64,000 nucleotides of DNA, taken from Microbacterium sp. AK031 (GTDB taxonomy: Bacteria > Actinomycetota > Actinomycetes > Actinomycetales > Microbacteriaceae). The position numbers and the translations under genes are program-made. Positions 34,690 through 43,811 of this stretch are shown here, one piece after another; position 1 is the first letter of the stretch, and each line of letters opens with the position of its first letter. The stretch is taken from NCBI RefSeq assembly GCF_024807145.1, contig NZ_JANUCA010000007.1, positions 151,836-215,835 of the forward strand, in the 5' to 3' direction. The notes beneath the pieces were generated by a model. The model made no database searches and was not told the origin of the DNA. It worked only from the letters and a program-made list of their open reading frames with translations.

Positions 34690-36984
34690 TCAGCGATAGG
34701 TTCGGAACCAGTCGAATTGCGCGGAGATCGATGCGTTGTCAGGTTGCGCCGACAGCTGCGCCAGATCCTGTGCGACCAGACCGACCTTCGGCTGAGGTCC
34801 GGCCGGCAGGGTACGGGTGCCGTGCCATGTCCAGTGCTCCCCGTCTATGCTGAGGGCGGCACGGTAGAGGTGCTCTCCGTTGTCGGCTACCGTGTGCTGC
34901 AGCCGCAGCCACATCGTGTCACGGCTCGGTCCGAGAGCCGCGTGCCCGTATGCGACCGTGCCGGCGCTGGCCGTCTCCTTGGCGAATGCCGTGAAGCGAC
35001 GTGACTCGCGGGTCGTATAGGCCAGCTCGACCCATTCATCGTCATCGGTGTAGGCGATCAAACCCGCCTGCGGCCACCCATAGGGGATGGATTCGCCGAA
35101 CGGGATCGTCACCTTCGTCTCTGCCGTCCAAGTGCCCGCCGGCATGTCGCGCAGCAGCAGAGAGGGCAGGGTATCCGCCTGAGGACGCTGGTTGATCAGC
35201 GTCGAGCGCTGGATGTCGAAATCGAGTCCTCCGTCGTCAACCGTGGCTGCGGGTTCGCGCAGCCAACTCCACTCCTCGGCGAGCTCTCCCTCGAACTCGT
35301 CTGAGTGTGCGGAGTCGAGCGCACCGATCATCGGATCGGGCACCCTGTCGGTCTTCGGTGTGTAGAGGCGCGCGATCGTCACGTCGTCGAAGTCGGCGCC
35401 GATGCCCTTCGCCTGCAGAGCCACGTGGCCGGACCGCATGCCCTTCGGCACGCGAAGCGTGACCTCAGCGACCGGGTCGTACTGGCCCGACTCGGACACA
35501 GCGACCCGAAGGCTGCCGTCGGAGAGCACCATCTCGATCTCATGCCAGGTCTCATAGTTGAATCCCGCCGGCAACGGCGCAGTCGTGGTGCGATTGCCTT
35601 GCACCTTGACGGTGAGCTGTTCGGATTCTCGATCGATCGACGCCGTCAGGCTGTGCCTGCCCTGCGCCGGTATCGAGATGCCGGCCTCACCGCCTTCGCC
35701 GCTCGCCAGACGCACGAGCGTCCGCGCGCGCAGATCGCCGTCCACGACAGCAGTCGAGGTGAGCGGCGTTTCGGATTCTGTGTGTGCGTAACCGCCCGTG
35801 GATCCCTCGCTCTTCGACCATCCGTCCGCGCTCATCCATCCCGAGAGATCACCCTCGAAGGCCTCGCTGATGAATGCGTCGTTGTCCGGCCCCTCCGTAG
35901 GACCCGAAGGCATTCCCGCACCGCCGTTGCCGATCGGCCACCCATCGATCCAATCCAGTCGAGTCAGCGCGATACCGCGCGCGCTCTCCGTACCGGAGAC
36001 ATACGGATCGTGCCGGTCGATCGCATGACTGACGATCCAGTCCTGGCCCGAAAGATCGGTGGCTATCGCGTTGTGCCCGGTACTGACGAACTCGTTGCCG
36101 TTGGGTGCCAGTACCGGAGTGCCGCCGCCCTGAGGGCCATTCAGCGAGTGTCCGTCGCGGTCCAGGAACGGACCGGTGGGATCGGTGGATCGCCCGACCA
36201 TGATCGGATAGCCGGATGCTGCGCCGGCGCAGCATCCGCCGATCACCGACAGGAACAGGTAGTAGAAGCCATCACGATTCACGACGTAGGGTGCCTCGTA
36301 TCGGTGCGCGTCGGTCAGCTGCACCGGCTCGCCGTCGGTATGCAGGCCGTCGGCGGCAAGTTTCACGACCCGCACACCGCCCTGTACTGACCCGTAATAC
36401 ATGTAGCGCGTCCCATCAGGAGTGGTCAGCAACTCTGGATCGATGTTGTTGCGGATCTCCGTGACGCCAGGGCGCACCTCCCAGGTCTCGTTGCCCACCA
36501 CGACCTCACCCGTGTCCGTCCAAGGTCCGGTCGGATGCTCTGCGGTCGCGGCAGCGATCGTGCGCCACGGCGTGCCGGGGGCCTGCACGACATATGAGTA
36601 GTAGAGAACGTAGCGGCCGTCGAGGTAGGCGATCTCCGGCGCCCAGAACTGCCTGTTCGCGCCGGATGGCTTGCCGTCGTACGTCGGTATCGTCTCCGGT
36701 GTGAAGACGGGGCCGACCCACTCCCAATCGATCAGATCAGCAGATCTACTGATCATCATGTTCTGCTTGGCGTCGCCTTCGTACCGTTTCCCGTTGGTGC
36801 CATAGGCATACCAGAAGCCATCGTGACCCCGGATGATCGTCGGATCAGCGAAGTTCTCGGTGAATCCGGCCGACACGGGGTTCGTATACGTGCTCACGGC
36901 ATCATCCTCCTGGGCTGAGACGGCGCCCGGTGCGAGCAGGCCTACGAGCAGTACCAGTGCGCTCCCGAAGCTGACGATCTTCAT
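34690..36984 (-). CDS. Secreted GH43-family glycosidase
   Basis: 764 residues with a Sec signal peptide (VSA at about 22-24). The five-bladed propeller contains the expected triad: Asp47 in FADPTI (base), Asp182 in NNIDPELL (pKa modulator) and Glu230 in RYEAPYVV (acid). GH43 enzymes release arabinose or xylose units. A beta-sandwich occupies about 370-560, and the C-terminal ~200 residues (from DEFEGELAEEWSWLRE) match the GH43 C2/DUF1349 concanavalin fold. It is the last gene of the nine-gene operon and its only enzyme with a signal peptide, so it probably starts attack outside the cell. There is no anchor motif at its end. Confidence 0.88.
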   Translation of the reverse strand: MKIVSFGSALVLLVGLLAPGAVSAQEDDAVSTYTNPVSAGFTENFADPTIIRGHDGFWYAYGTNGKRYEGDAKQNMMISRSADLIDWEWVGPVFTPETIPTYDGKPSGANRQFWAPEIAYLDGRYVLYYSYVVQAPGTPWRTIAAATAEHPTGPWTDTGEVVVGNETWEVRPGVTEIRNNIDPELLTTPDGTRYMYYGSVQGGVRVVKLAADGLHTDGEPVQLTDAHRYEAPYVVNRDGFYYLFLSVIGGCCAGAASGYPIMVGRSTDPTGPFLDRDGHSLNGPQGGGTPVLAPNGNEFVSTGHNAIATDLSGQDWIVSHAIDRHDPYVSGTESARGIALTRLDWIDGWPIGNGGAGMPSGPTEGPDNDAFISEAFEGDLSGWMSADGWSKSEGSTGGYAHTESETPLTSTAVVDGDLRARTLVRLASGEGGEAGISIPAQGRHSLTASIDRESEQLTVKVQGNRTTTAPLPAGFNYETWHEIEMVLSDGSLRVAVSESGQYDPVAEVTLRVPKGMRSGHVALQAKGIGADFDDVTIARLYTPKTDRVPDPMIGALDSAHSDEFEGELAEEWSWLREPAATVDDGGLDFDIQRSTLINQRPQADTLPSLLLRDMPAGTWTAETKVTIPFGESIPYGWPQAGLIAYTDDDEWVELAYTTRESRRFTAFAKETASAGTVAYGHAALGPSRDTMWLRLQHTVADNGEHLYRAALSIDGEHWTWHGTRTLPAGPQPKVGLVAQDLAQLSAQPDNASISAQFDWFRTYR

Positions 36985-36988
36985 GACA

Positions 36989-38812
36989 TCACTCCCTTGC
37001 CTCGCGGCGTGCCGCGTCGATGGCCTCTGCGGGGACCGAGCGAGCAGGCCTCTGAAGGATGCGCCGGATCTCCTCGAACGGAACCTTCGGCTCGCGATCC
37101 GCGGTCAGCAGACCGTTCGTCTCCTGTTCCGTGTCGGTGAGCTGCGTCCAGCAGAACCCCGCGACTTCCGGGCTGTCGAGCACCGCATCGACGATGTCGC
37201 GCACGCGCTCGATCAGCGCATCCGCCGAGGCGACCGTCGCGTAGCCGTGCCAGGCTTCACCCTCGCCCGGCCTGAGACTGGTGCCGCCTATCTCAGTCAG
37301 CATGACCGGTTGCCCGCGGTGGACTGGATCGTCGAGGAGGGCCGTGCGGCGGGCCGGCGGTCGATCACTGAGAACCCGGGCGATGCCGTCCTGGTCGCCG
37401 TACCGTTCGCGGAACGAGTCGCCGGCAGGGGCGTAGTCGTGCAGGCCCCAGATGTCGCTCTCGGTGTGTTCCCACCCGTCATTCGAGATGACGGGTCGGT
37501 TCGTGTCCAGGGCTTTGGTGACGTGATACAGGGCCCGCGTGGCCGATCTCTGCTGCGCGACGGCCAGACCGTGCCAGACTCCCCAGCTCTCGTTGAAGGG
37601 CACCCACGTCACGATGCTCGGATGGCTCCGATCCCTCTCGATCATCTCGAGCCATTCGCGAGTGAGGTGCCCGAGCATCCGATTCGAGTACTCGTACGCG
37701 CTGGGCATCTCCCCCCACACGAACAGGCCGAGCCGGTCGCACCAGGCGAGAAAACGTGGATCCTCGATCTTCTGGTGGATTCGGACCCCGTCGAAGCCGA
37801 GTTCCTTCGCGAGCTCGACCTCCCGGCGCAGCGCGTCGGCGGACGGCGCCGCAAGATGCGACTCCGGCCAGTAATTCTGCGCGAGAACGAGGCGCAGGTA
37901 GCGCGGCTGGCCGTTGAGGAGGAAGCGGCCATCCTTGATGCCGACGCTGCGAAACCCCACGTACGACGCGACCGCGTCGACGGTGCTGGCGCTGTCTCGC
38001 ACTTCTACGGTCGCATCCATCAACGTCGGGCGTTCGGGGCTCCACAGCAGACGTCCGAGTTCCATGTCGTGCCGGCCCGCCGGTAGCGATATCGACCAGT
38101 GATCGTTGCGTCGTGTCGTGCGGAATGTCTGGTGTGCGATCACTTCTTCACCGAGCGTCAGCCGCACGTGGATGTCGACAGGAGCCGCAGGCACCTGCGA
38201 CAGCTCGATCTCGAATCCGACCGTGGCGGTCGGCACATCCGGAGTCCAGTGCACCGCCCGCACATGCACGTCCGGCACGACCTCGGCCCACACAGGCTGC
38301 CAGATCCCGGTGGTGCGGTGGTACCAGATCCCGTGCGGCTCTGCCTGCCAATCCTGCTTTCCCCGCGGCTGGGACGGGTCGTCCCGCTCATCCTCAGCGC
38401 GCACCACGATCGTCTGCGTTCCCTTCGGGACCAGGGCTTCCGTGACGTCGAGCGCGAACGGCGTATGCCCTCCCTCGTGATCCCCGACGAACAGACCGTT
38501 CACCCAGACGGAGGCACGGTAGTCGACTGCTCCGAAGTGGAGCACGAGCCGCTCCCCCTGGGCGGGAGTTCGATCCAGCGTCACCTCACGGCGGTACCAC
38601 ACCACATCCGGGCAGTCAGGATCGTGTATCCCGCTCAGCCGGCTCTCCGGTGGATACGGCACGGCGATCGTTCGGGTGAAGGGGGCGGCATCCTGATGCC
38701 AGCCGGCAGCGCGCCCCCGATCGTCGGCGTCGGAAGCAAACCCCCACGGGCCGGTCAGATCCTGCCATAGAGGGCGGACCAGCATCGGGCGCGGGTAATC
38801 GAGGTCAGTCAC
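36989..38812 (-). CDS. GH2-family glycoside hydrolase
   Basis: 607 residues from GTG 38812, with GGAGG eight bases upstream. The N-terminal sugar-binding domain (LTGPWGFASD; LHFGAVDYRASVWVNGLFVG) and an Ig-like domain precede the TIM barrel. Catalytic acid Glu408 lies in VPFNESWG and nucleophile Glu507 in MLTEIGG. Members are beta-galactosidases, glucuronidases or mannosidases; which applies here is unclear. No signal peptide, so it works on imported oligosaccharides. It starts 25 bp after the sulfatase stop and ends 4 bp before the GH43 start. Confidence 0.88.
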   Translation of the reverse strand: MTDLDYPRPMLVRPLWQDLTGPWGFASDADDRGRAAGWHQDAAPFTRTIAVPYPPESRLSGIHDPDCPDVVWYRREVTLDRTPAQGERLVLHFGAVDYRASVWVNGLFVGDHEGGHTPFALDVTEALVPKGTQTIVVRAEDERDDPSQPRGKQDWQAEPHGIWYHRTTGIWQPVWAEVVPDVHVRAVHWTPDVPTATVGFEIELSQVPAAPVDIHVRLTLGEEVIAHQTFRTTRRNDHWSISLPAGRHDMELGRLLWSPERPTLMDATVEVRDSASTVDAVASYVGFRSVGIKDGRFLLNGQPRYLRLVLAQNYWPESHLAAPSADALRREVELAKELGFDGVRIHQKIEDPRFLAWCDRLGLFVWGEMPSAYEYSNRMLGHLTREWLEMIERDRSHPSIVTWVPFNESWGVWHGLAVAQQRSATRALYHVTKALDTNRPVISNDGWEHTESDIWGLHDYAPAGDSFRERYGDQDGIARVLSDRPPARRTALLDDPVHRGQPVMLTEIGGTSLRPGEGEAWHGYATVASADALIERVRDIVDAVLDSPEVAGFCWTQLTDTEQETNGLLTADREPKVPFEEIRRILQRPARSVPAEAIDAARREARE

Positions 38813-38837
38813 GTCGTGCCTCCAGGATGTCTTGGGC

Positions 38838-40280
38838 TCACCAGGCGGCGAGTCGGGGGTTGCTGCGATCTTCGGATGCCACAAGGACGTCGATGAGCTT
38901 CTCCTGCAGATCCGTCCGTACCTGTCGCCAGGAGTCGTCATCCCAGAGATTCTTCAATTCGTCCGGATCGGTCTCCAGGTCGTACAGCTCACCGGCGCGC
39001 GCTCGCCCGGAAGCAGGTGCTCCGTGGTGGACCACCAGCTTCCAGCGGTCATGTCGGAGCATCGTCACGTGCGCTGCCGGGTCATGAGGGTGGCCGCTGT
39101 CGCGGTACTGGCACAACGCCCAGTCCCGCCACTCGACGCCGTCACCGATGATGAGGCCTTCAAGACTCTCTCCCTGCATCGCCGCGGGCACATCCACGCC
39201 GGCCGCCTGCAGGAAAGTCGGTGCGAGATCAATCCACTGCACGAGTTCGCTGCGGCGGTCCCCTGGAGTCGCGACGCCAGGCCATCGGACGATGAGCGGT
39301 ACGCGGACGGCGCAGTCGTACATGAACGGCCCCTTCAGCATGAGCTGGTGATCACCCAGCATCTCGCCGTGATCGCTGGTGAACACGACGACAGTGTTCT
39401 CAGCGAGCCCTTCGTCCGCGAGCACTTCGAGGATGCGCCCCACCTCGTCATCGACGAGGGAGACCATCGCGTAGTAGGCCTTGCGAATCTCGTGCAGTTC
39501 CTCCCCGCTGTATGAGGCATAGCCGCGGGCATGCCCGGCGTACGAGGCGAGTGACTCCTCGGACTGGATCGCCGGCTTGCTGTCCAGTTCTCCCTCATAT
39601 GTGACGATCGATGGAAGCCTCACATCGTCGTAGCGACGCATGTACTCCTCCGGTGCGCCGAAGCCGTGGTGCGGGTCGAAGAAGTTCGCCACGAAGAAGA
39701 ACGGCTTGTCCTTGACCCGATCCGACCGGAGGAAGTCGATCGTCTCCTCACCGATCCAGTGGCTGTAGTGCGCCTCGGTCGGAATGGTGTCGAACAGGCC
39801 ACGATTGTCCATCACAGCCGTGAAAAGGCTCGGATGGCTGGCCTTCAGCCACCGGTGGTAGGAGTTCTCGGACGATCCGGGGTAAGGGTCGTGCGCCCAG
39901 CGGAACACTCGGAACCCGTCATCGAGGCGCGGCTCTGTACGGCCGTCGAACGCCGATCCGAGGTGGAATTTTCCCACCAGGCCGCAGTCGTACCCGGCGT
40001 CGGCGAGGTGCTTCGAGAACAGTTCCTTCTCCGCCGCCAGGTCGACGCCGTTGGCATGCAGCCCGTGCGTCGACACGTACTGTCCGGTCATCAGGCTCGC
40101 GCGCGACGGCGCGCAGACGGGGTTCTGCACGTAGCAGTTCTCGAACACCACGCCCTGGCCGGCGAGGCGGTCGAGGTTCGGAGTAGACACGGCGGGGTTC
40201 CCATAGGCTCCGGCCATGTCGAACCGCTGCTGGTCGGTGCTGATCAGCAGGATGTTCGGCCGCGATACGTCACCGTCCAT
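38838..40280 (-). CDS. Type I sulfatase (CAPSR motif)
   Basis: 480 residues of the S1 sulfatase family. The metal-binding start RPNILLISTDQQRFDMAGAY and the formylglycine motif NPVCAPSRASLMTG (Cys56) are intact. FTSDHGEMLGDHQLMLKGPF supplies further metal ligands, and the C-terminus has ELYDLETDPDELKNLWDD. It removes sulfate esters from carbohydrate after activation by the FGE at 33812. No signal peptide. The start overlaps the GH51 stop by 11 bp. Confidence 0.93.
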   Translation of the reverse strand: MDGDVSRPNILLISTDQQRFDMAGAYGNPAVSTPNLDRLAGQGVVFENCYVQNPVCAPSRASLMTGQYVSTHGLHANGVDLAAEKELFSKHLADAGYDCGLVGKFHLGSAFDGRTEPRLDDGFRVFRWAHDPYPGSSENSYHRWLKASHPSLFTAVMDNRGLFDTIPTEAHYSHWIGEETIDFLRSDRVKDKPFFFVANFFDPHHGFGAPEEYMRRYDDVRLPSIVTYEGELDSKPAIQSEESLASYAGHARGYASYSGEELHEIRKAYYAMVSLVDDEVGRILEVLADEGLAENTVVVFTSDHGEMLGDHQLMLKGPFMYDCAVRVPLIVRWPGVATPGDRRSELVQWIDLAPTFLQAAGVDVPAAMQGESLEGLIIGDGVEWRDWALCQYRDSGHPHDPAAHVTMLRHDRWKLVVHHGAPASGRARAGELYDLETDPDELKNLWDDDSWRQVRTDLQEKLIDVLVASEDRSNPRLAAW

Positions 40281-41949
40281 GAAGGTCCATCGTCAGCACG
40301 GTCACCGAGTGCGGCGGCATCAGCCAGCCTCCATCGATCGCGTCGACCTGACCGAGGTCCCGGGTGCTGACCGCATCTGGCGCCGAGAGGCTGTTCGAAT
40401 CCGTCACCGCGATGTCTGCGCCGATGCGGTGGATGCGTGCCGCTGGCGGCGTACGATCGGTTCGCCCGTCGAAGACGGGGCGGAACCGGATGGCCTCATC
40501 GCGATGCCGGTTGATGACGGCGATCCGAACTGTTCCGTCTTCTGCACGAGTCGCCGACACGTCGATGAACGGCACAGTCATGCTCGCGGTCTGCAGGCCT
40601 CCCGAGGGCACCCGGTTGTCGCCGAGAGGGACGGATGCGCTGCGAGATGGCCCGTCCACTTCCGCGTGGAGCACCGTGCGGCCGAGCTGCCGACCGTACA
40701 AGTGCCACACGTGATAGAGCGCCGACCCGAAGGCACCGCCTGGGCGTGCGACGACGATGCCGTTGGCGTTCACGAGGTTGACCGGGTTCGCCATCGTGAC
40801 CGCCGTGTCATGTCCGACAGTGCGGTGGATCGCGTGCAGGACCCCGGCGCTGAACAGTGCGTCTCCCACGGTGCGTGGTGCGTAGCGGTTCACTCGGAGC
40901 GCGTTCGGCCAGCCGTCGACCTCGGGCGTCTCGCGCGGCGCGACGCCGCCGTCGTCTCCGCGCTGGGGCTCATCCCAGGCTGCGGGCTCGAGGTGCCGCA
41001 TCGTCCACTCATCGAGAGCGATCTGGGGCGGTTTCGGCAGTCCGATCTCGTCGGACAGTGAGGTGATCAGATGCGAGTACGTGTTCATCCCCTGCTCGAA
41101 GTACAGGGACTGCGCCACGATGTTCTCGTAGTCGTCACCTGCCCAGAGCTCGGTGGTCGCGCCGTACAGATGCAATGACAGATAGTCGAAGTACTTCCCC
41201 GCCTGTTCGAGCGCGGCGCGGGTCCAGTTCTCCTGATCCCAGGGGATACCGACGCCGATGAGCTTCAGATCGCCGTCGACCAGGCGCATGAAGCGGGCAT
41301 GCTCACGGGCAGCGAGCGCATATTCGTCTGCCGACCGATGTCCCATCTGCCACGGTCCGTACACCTCGTTCCCGATGCCCCAGTAGCGGACCTTCCAGGG
41401 CTCTTCCCGTCCATTGGTCCTGCGGTTCCGCGTCAGAGTGGTGTCATGGCGGGAGTTCGTGTACTCGACCCACCGCACGGCCTCATCCACGTCGCGGCAG
41501 GAGTGGACCAGATACGGTTCGGCGCCGGCGGCTTCGGTCCAGGCGAGGAACTCGTCGGTGCCGAAGCGGTTGCTCTCGGTGTCGCCCCAGGCGAGATCCA
41601 GCCGGGTCGGACGATCGTCGCGCGGTCCGATGCCCTCCTCCCACCGGTAGCCGGAGGTGAAGTTGCCACCCGGCCATCGAATGGGGCCCGGAGCGAGGTC
41701 GCGGACGAGGTCGAGGACATCCCGGCGGACGCCGCTGAGCAGGCCCGGTTCGCTGACCGCCCGAGGCGACCCCTCATCGAAGACGCCGCCTTCGATGTTG
41801 CCGAAGAACGCTGATTCGAGGAAGTGCCCGTAGACATCGTCGTCGATCCTCCCCACCGGTCGGGTCGTGTCGATGAACGCGAGTGCTTCACGTTGGTGGG
41901 CGTTGTCGGTGTGCATGCTGGGCAGCTCCATTCTCCGGGTTTCGGTCAT
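40270..41949 (-). CDS. GH51-type alpha-L-arabinofuranosidase
   Basis: 559 residues. GH51 signatures: DDVYGHFLESAFFGNIEGGV, PIRWPGGNFTSGYRWEEGIG, the acid/base Glu195 in WGIGNEVYGPW and the nucleophile Glu314 in ALDEWTM. A C-terminal beta domain (~390-559) ends MPPHSVTVLTMDL. Family enzymes remove terminal arabinofuranose. Cytoplasmic by lack of a signal peptide. Its start overlaps the permease stop by 4 bp. Together with GH43 it points to an arabinose-containing substrate. Confidence 0.92.
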   Translation of the reverse strand: MTETRRMELPSMHTDNAHQREALAFIDTTRPVGRIDDDVYGHFLESAFFGNIEGGVFDEGSPRAVSEPGLLSGVRRDVLDLVRDLAPGPIRWPGGNFTSGYRWEEGIGPRDDRPTRLDLAWGDTESNRFGTDEFLAWTEAAGAEPYLVHSCRDVDEAVRWVEYTNSRHDTTLTRNRRTNGREEPWKVRYWGIGNEVYGPWQMGHRSADEYALAAREHARFMRLVDGDLKLIGVGIPWDQENWTRAALEQAGKYFDYLSLHLYGATTELWAGDDYENIVAQSLYFEQGMNTYSHLITSLSDEIGLPKPPQIALDEWTMRHLEPAAWDEPQRGDDGGVAPRETPEVDGWPNALRVNRYAPRTVGDALFSAGVLHAIHRTVGHDTAVTMANPVNLVNANGIVVARPGGAFGSALYHVWHLYGRQLGRTVLHAEVDGPSRSASVPLGDNRVPSGGLQTASMTVPFIDVSATRAEDGTVRIAVINRHRDEAIRFRPVFDGRTDRTPPAARIHRIGADIAVTDSNSLSAPDAVSTRDLGQVDAIDGGWLMPPHSVTVLTMDLHGR

Positions 41950-42848
41950 TGCTTCACTGCTCCGGCGATGCTGTCCACGAACTTGCGTTGCAGGATGATG
42001 AACACGATGATGACGGGGATCATCGACAGCACCGCGGCCGCCGCCATCCCCGACCAGTCCTGTCCGTACTCTCCGACGAATACGGTCATGCCGATCGCCA
42101 AAGTGCGAAGGTTCGGCTCACTCAGGGTGAAGACCAGGGGCAGCAGATAGGTATTCCACGCGAACAGGAAGGTCAGGATCACGACTGTTGCCGTGATCGG
42201 CCATGCCATCGGCATCATCACTTGGAAGAATGTGCGGAACGGGCCGGCGCCATCGAGCTTCGCGCTCTCTTCGAGTTCCTTCGGAAGCCCGCGGAAGTAG
42301 CCCGCGTACAGGAGAGTGGCGGCGATCTGCCCACCGGCACCAAGACCGAGAATCACGCCGGCATGGGTGTTGAGGAGCCCCAGCTGATCGGTGAGCTGCG
42401 TGATCGGAATGATCGTGTAGCCCTCCGGCAGAAAGAAGGTTACGAGGAAGACGCCGATGAGCAGTTTCTTCCCTGGGAAGTCGAACCGGCCGAGTACGTA
42501 CCCGGCGAGGGCGCTGCGAACGACGACCAGCACAATCGTGCCGGCGGTGATCAGCACGGTGTTCAGGAAGTAGGACGAGAACCCGGCTTCCGTCCAGGCT
42601 CGTGCGTAGTTCTCCCACACAGGCTCGTCGGGGAGCAGGTCGAGACCGTTTCCGAAGATCTCGGACGAGTCCTTCAACGAGGCGGATACGAGCCAGATGA
42701 AGGGGTAGATCCACACCAGCGACAAGACGAGCAGCCCCACGAACGTCAGGATCCGTCCCGGTCGCAGCGGGCGGCCTCGCCGCAATTTACGGAGTACAGA
42801 TCGGTCGCTGCCCTGCGTCGTCACGGTTCGTGTGTCCAGAGCGCTCAT
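41946..42848 (-). CDS. ABC sugar transporter permease, MalG type
   Basis: 300 residues. The frame is open much further upstream, but ATG 42848 is chosen because it overlaps the MalF-type stop (ATGA) and homology begins there. Six helices; EAA-loop equivalent ELEESAKLDGAGPFRTFFQV, with MPMAWPITATVVIL after it. The C-terminus FVDSIAGAVKQ is typical of CUT1 permeases. It pairs with the permease at 42845 and the lipoprotein at 43812. Confidence 0.92.
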   Translation of the reverse strand: MSALDTRTVTTQGSDRSVLRKLRRGRPLRPGRILTFVGLLVLSLVWIYPFIWLVSASLKDSSEIFGNGLDLLPDEPVWENYARAWTEAGFSSYFLNTVLITAGTIVLVVVRSALAGYVLGRFDFPGKKLLIGVFLVTFFLPEGYTIIPITQLTDQLGLLNTHAGVILGLGAGGQIAATLLYAGYFRGLPKELEESAKLDGAGPFRTFFQVMMPMAWPITATVVILTFLFAWNTYLLPLVFTLSEPNLRTLAIGMTVFVGEYGQDWSGMAAAAVLSMIPVIIVFIILQRKFVDSIAGAVKQ

Positions 42849-43807
42849 GAACCGCTTCCCATCTGCTTGCGCGCCCACCGCACGCCGACCGCCTGGGCGA
42901 CGGCGATGATCACGGTCAGCAGTCCGAAGAGCACAGCAGCCGCAGACGCATAGCCGAGCTGGGGAACCGTCGCTGCGAAGGCCGCACGGTAGATGAAGAT
43001 CTCGATCACCTCGGATGAGAACGCGGGGCCTCCGCCTGTGAGCGTGTGCATCAGGTCGAAGACGTTGAGAGCGCTGACCGTGTCGATGAGGGTGATGATG
43101 ACGAGGAACGGCACCAGTAGCGGCAGCGTGACGTGCCAGAACTCCTTGCGTCCGTTCGCTCCGTCGAGCATCGCGGCCTCGTGCACATCCTGTGGAACGG
43201 TCTGCAGCGCGGCGAGCCAGTAGATCATCGTTATGCCGAGCCACTTCCACACCCACACCGCGATGCCCGCGTACAGCGACGTTCCCGCGTTCGCGACGAA
43301 GTTCGTCGGGGTCTCGGTGATGCCGGCCCACACCAGCCCGAGGCTGATCGGTCCGTTCGCATCGAGCAGCAGCGTGAAGACGATGCCGATGATCGCCCCC
43401 GTCGTGACCACCGGTAGGAAGAACAGCGTGCGGAAGAAACCGGGGAATGGCGTCTTCTTGCTGTTCAGCCACAACGCGAGCAGCAAGGCCAGGCCGACGC
43501 GGGCTGGCACGGCGATCACGAGGAACAGCAGCGATTTCCCGAACGCGTTCCAGAACTGATCGTCCGTCAGCAACCGCTCGAAATTCTCGAATCCGACGAA
43601 CTCGCCGGACATCGCGAACCCGGGCCAGTCGAGCAGCGCGTACCACCACGATGCCACCAGCGGATAGACCGTGTAGGCGCCATACCCGAGGAACGTGGGG
43701 AGCAGGAAGACATAGATCCACCAGTTCTGGCCGAAACGGGTCAGCCGCTTCGGTCGCGCCGTGCCCTTCTGCTTGGTGGGAGGGGGCGCAGATGCTGTGA
43801 TCGTCAT
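42845..43807 (-). CDS. ABC sugar transporter permease, MalF type
   Basis: 320 residues, six helices. EAA loop: VHEAAMLDGANGRKEFWHVT. The LTGGGPAFSSEV stretch is typical of the family. A basic N-terminus (TKQKGTARPKRLTRFG) precedes the first helix. It starts 4 bp after the binding-protein stop and overlaps the next permease by 4 bp. It is part of the sulfated-polysaccharide operon importer; the ATPase must be encoded elsewhere. Confidence 0.92.
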   Translation of the reverse strand: MTITASAPPPTKQKGTARPKRLTRFGQNWWIYVFLLPTFLGYGAYTVYPLVASWWYALLDWPGFAMSGEFVGFENFERLLTDDQFWNAFGKSLLFLVIAVPARVGLALLLALWLNSKKTPFPGFFRTLFFLPVVTTGAIIGIVFTLLLDANGPISLGLVWAGITETPTNFVANAGTSLYAGIAVWVWKWLGITMIYWLAALQTVPQDVHEAAMLDGANGRKEFWHVTLPLLVPFLVIITLIDTVSALNVFDLMHTLTGGGPAFSSEVIEIFIYRAAFAATVPQLGYASAAAVLFGLLTVIIAVAQAVGVRWARKQMGSGS

Positions 43808-43811
43808 GAGG

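Noticed and set aside
41946..43721. A 591-codon open frame covering both permease genes
   Set aside because: Only its last 300 codons show permease homology; the upstream part is the antiframe of the MalF-type gene. ATG 42848 with the ATGA overlap is the start.
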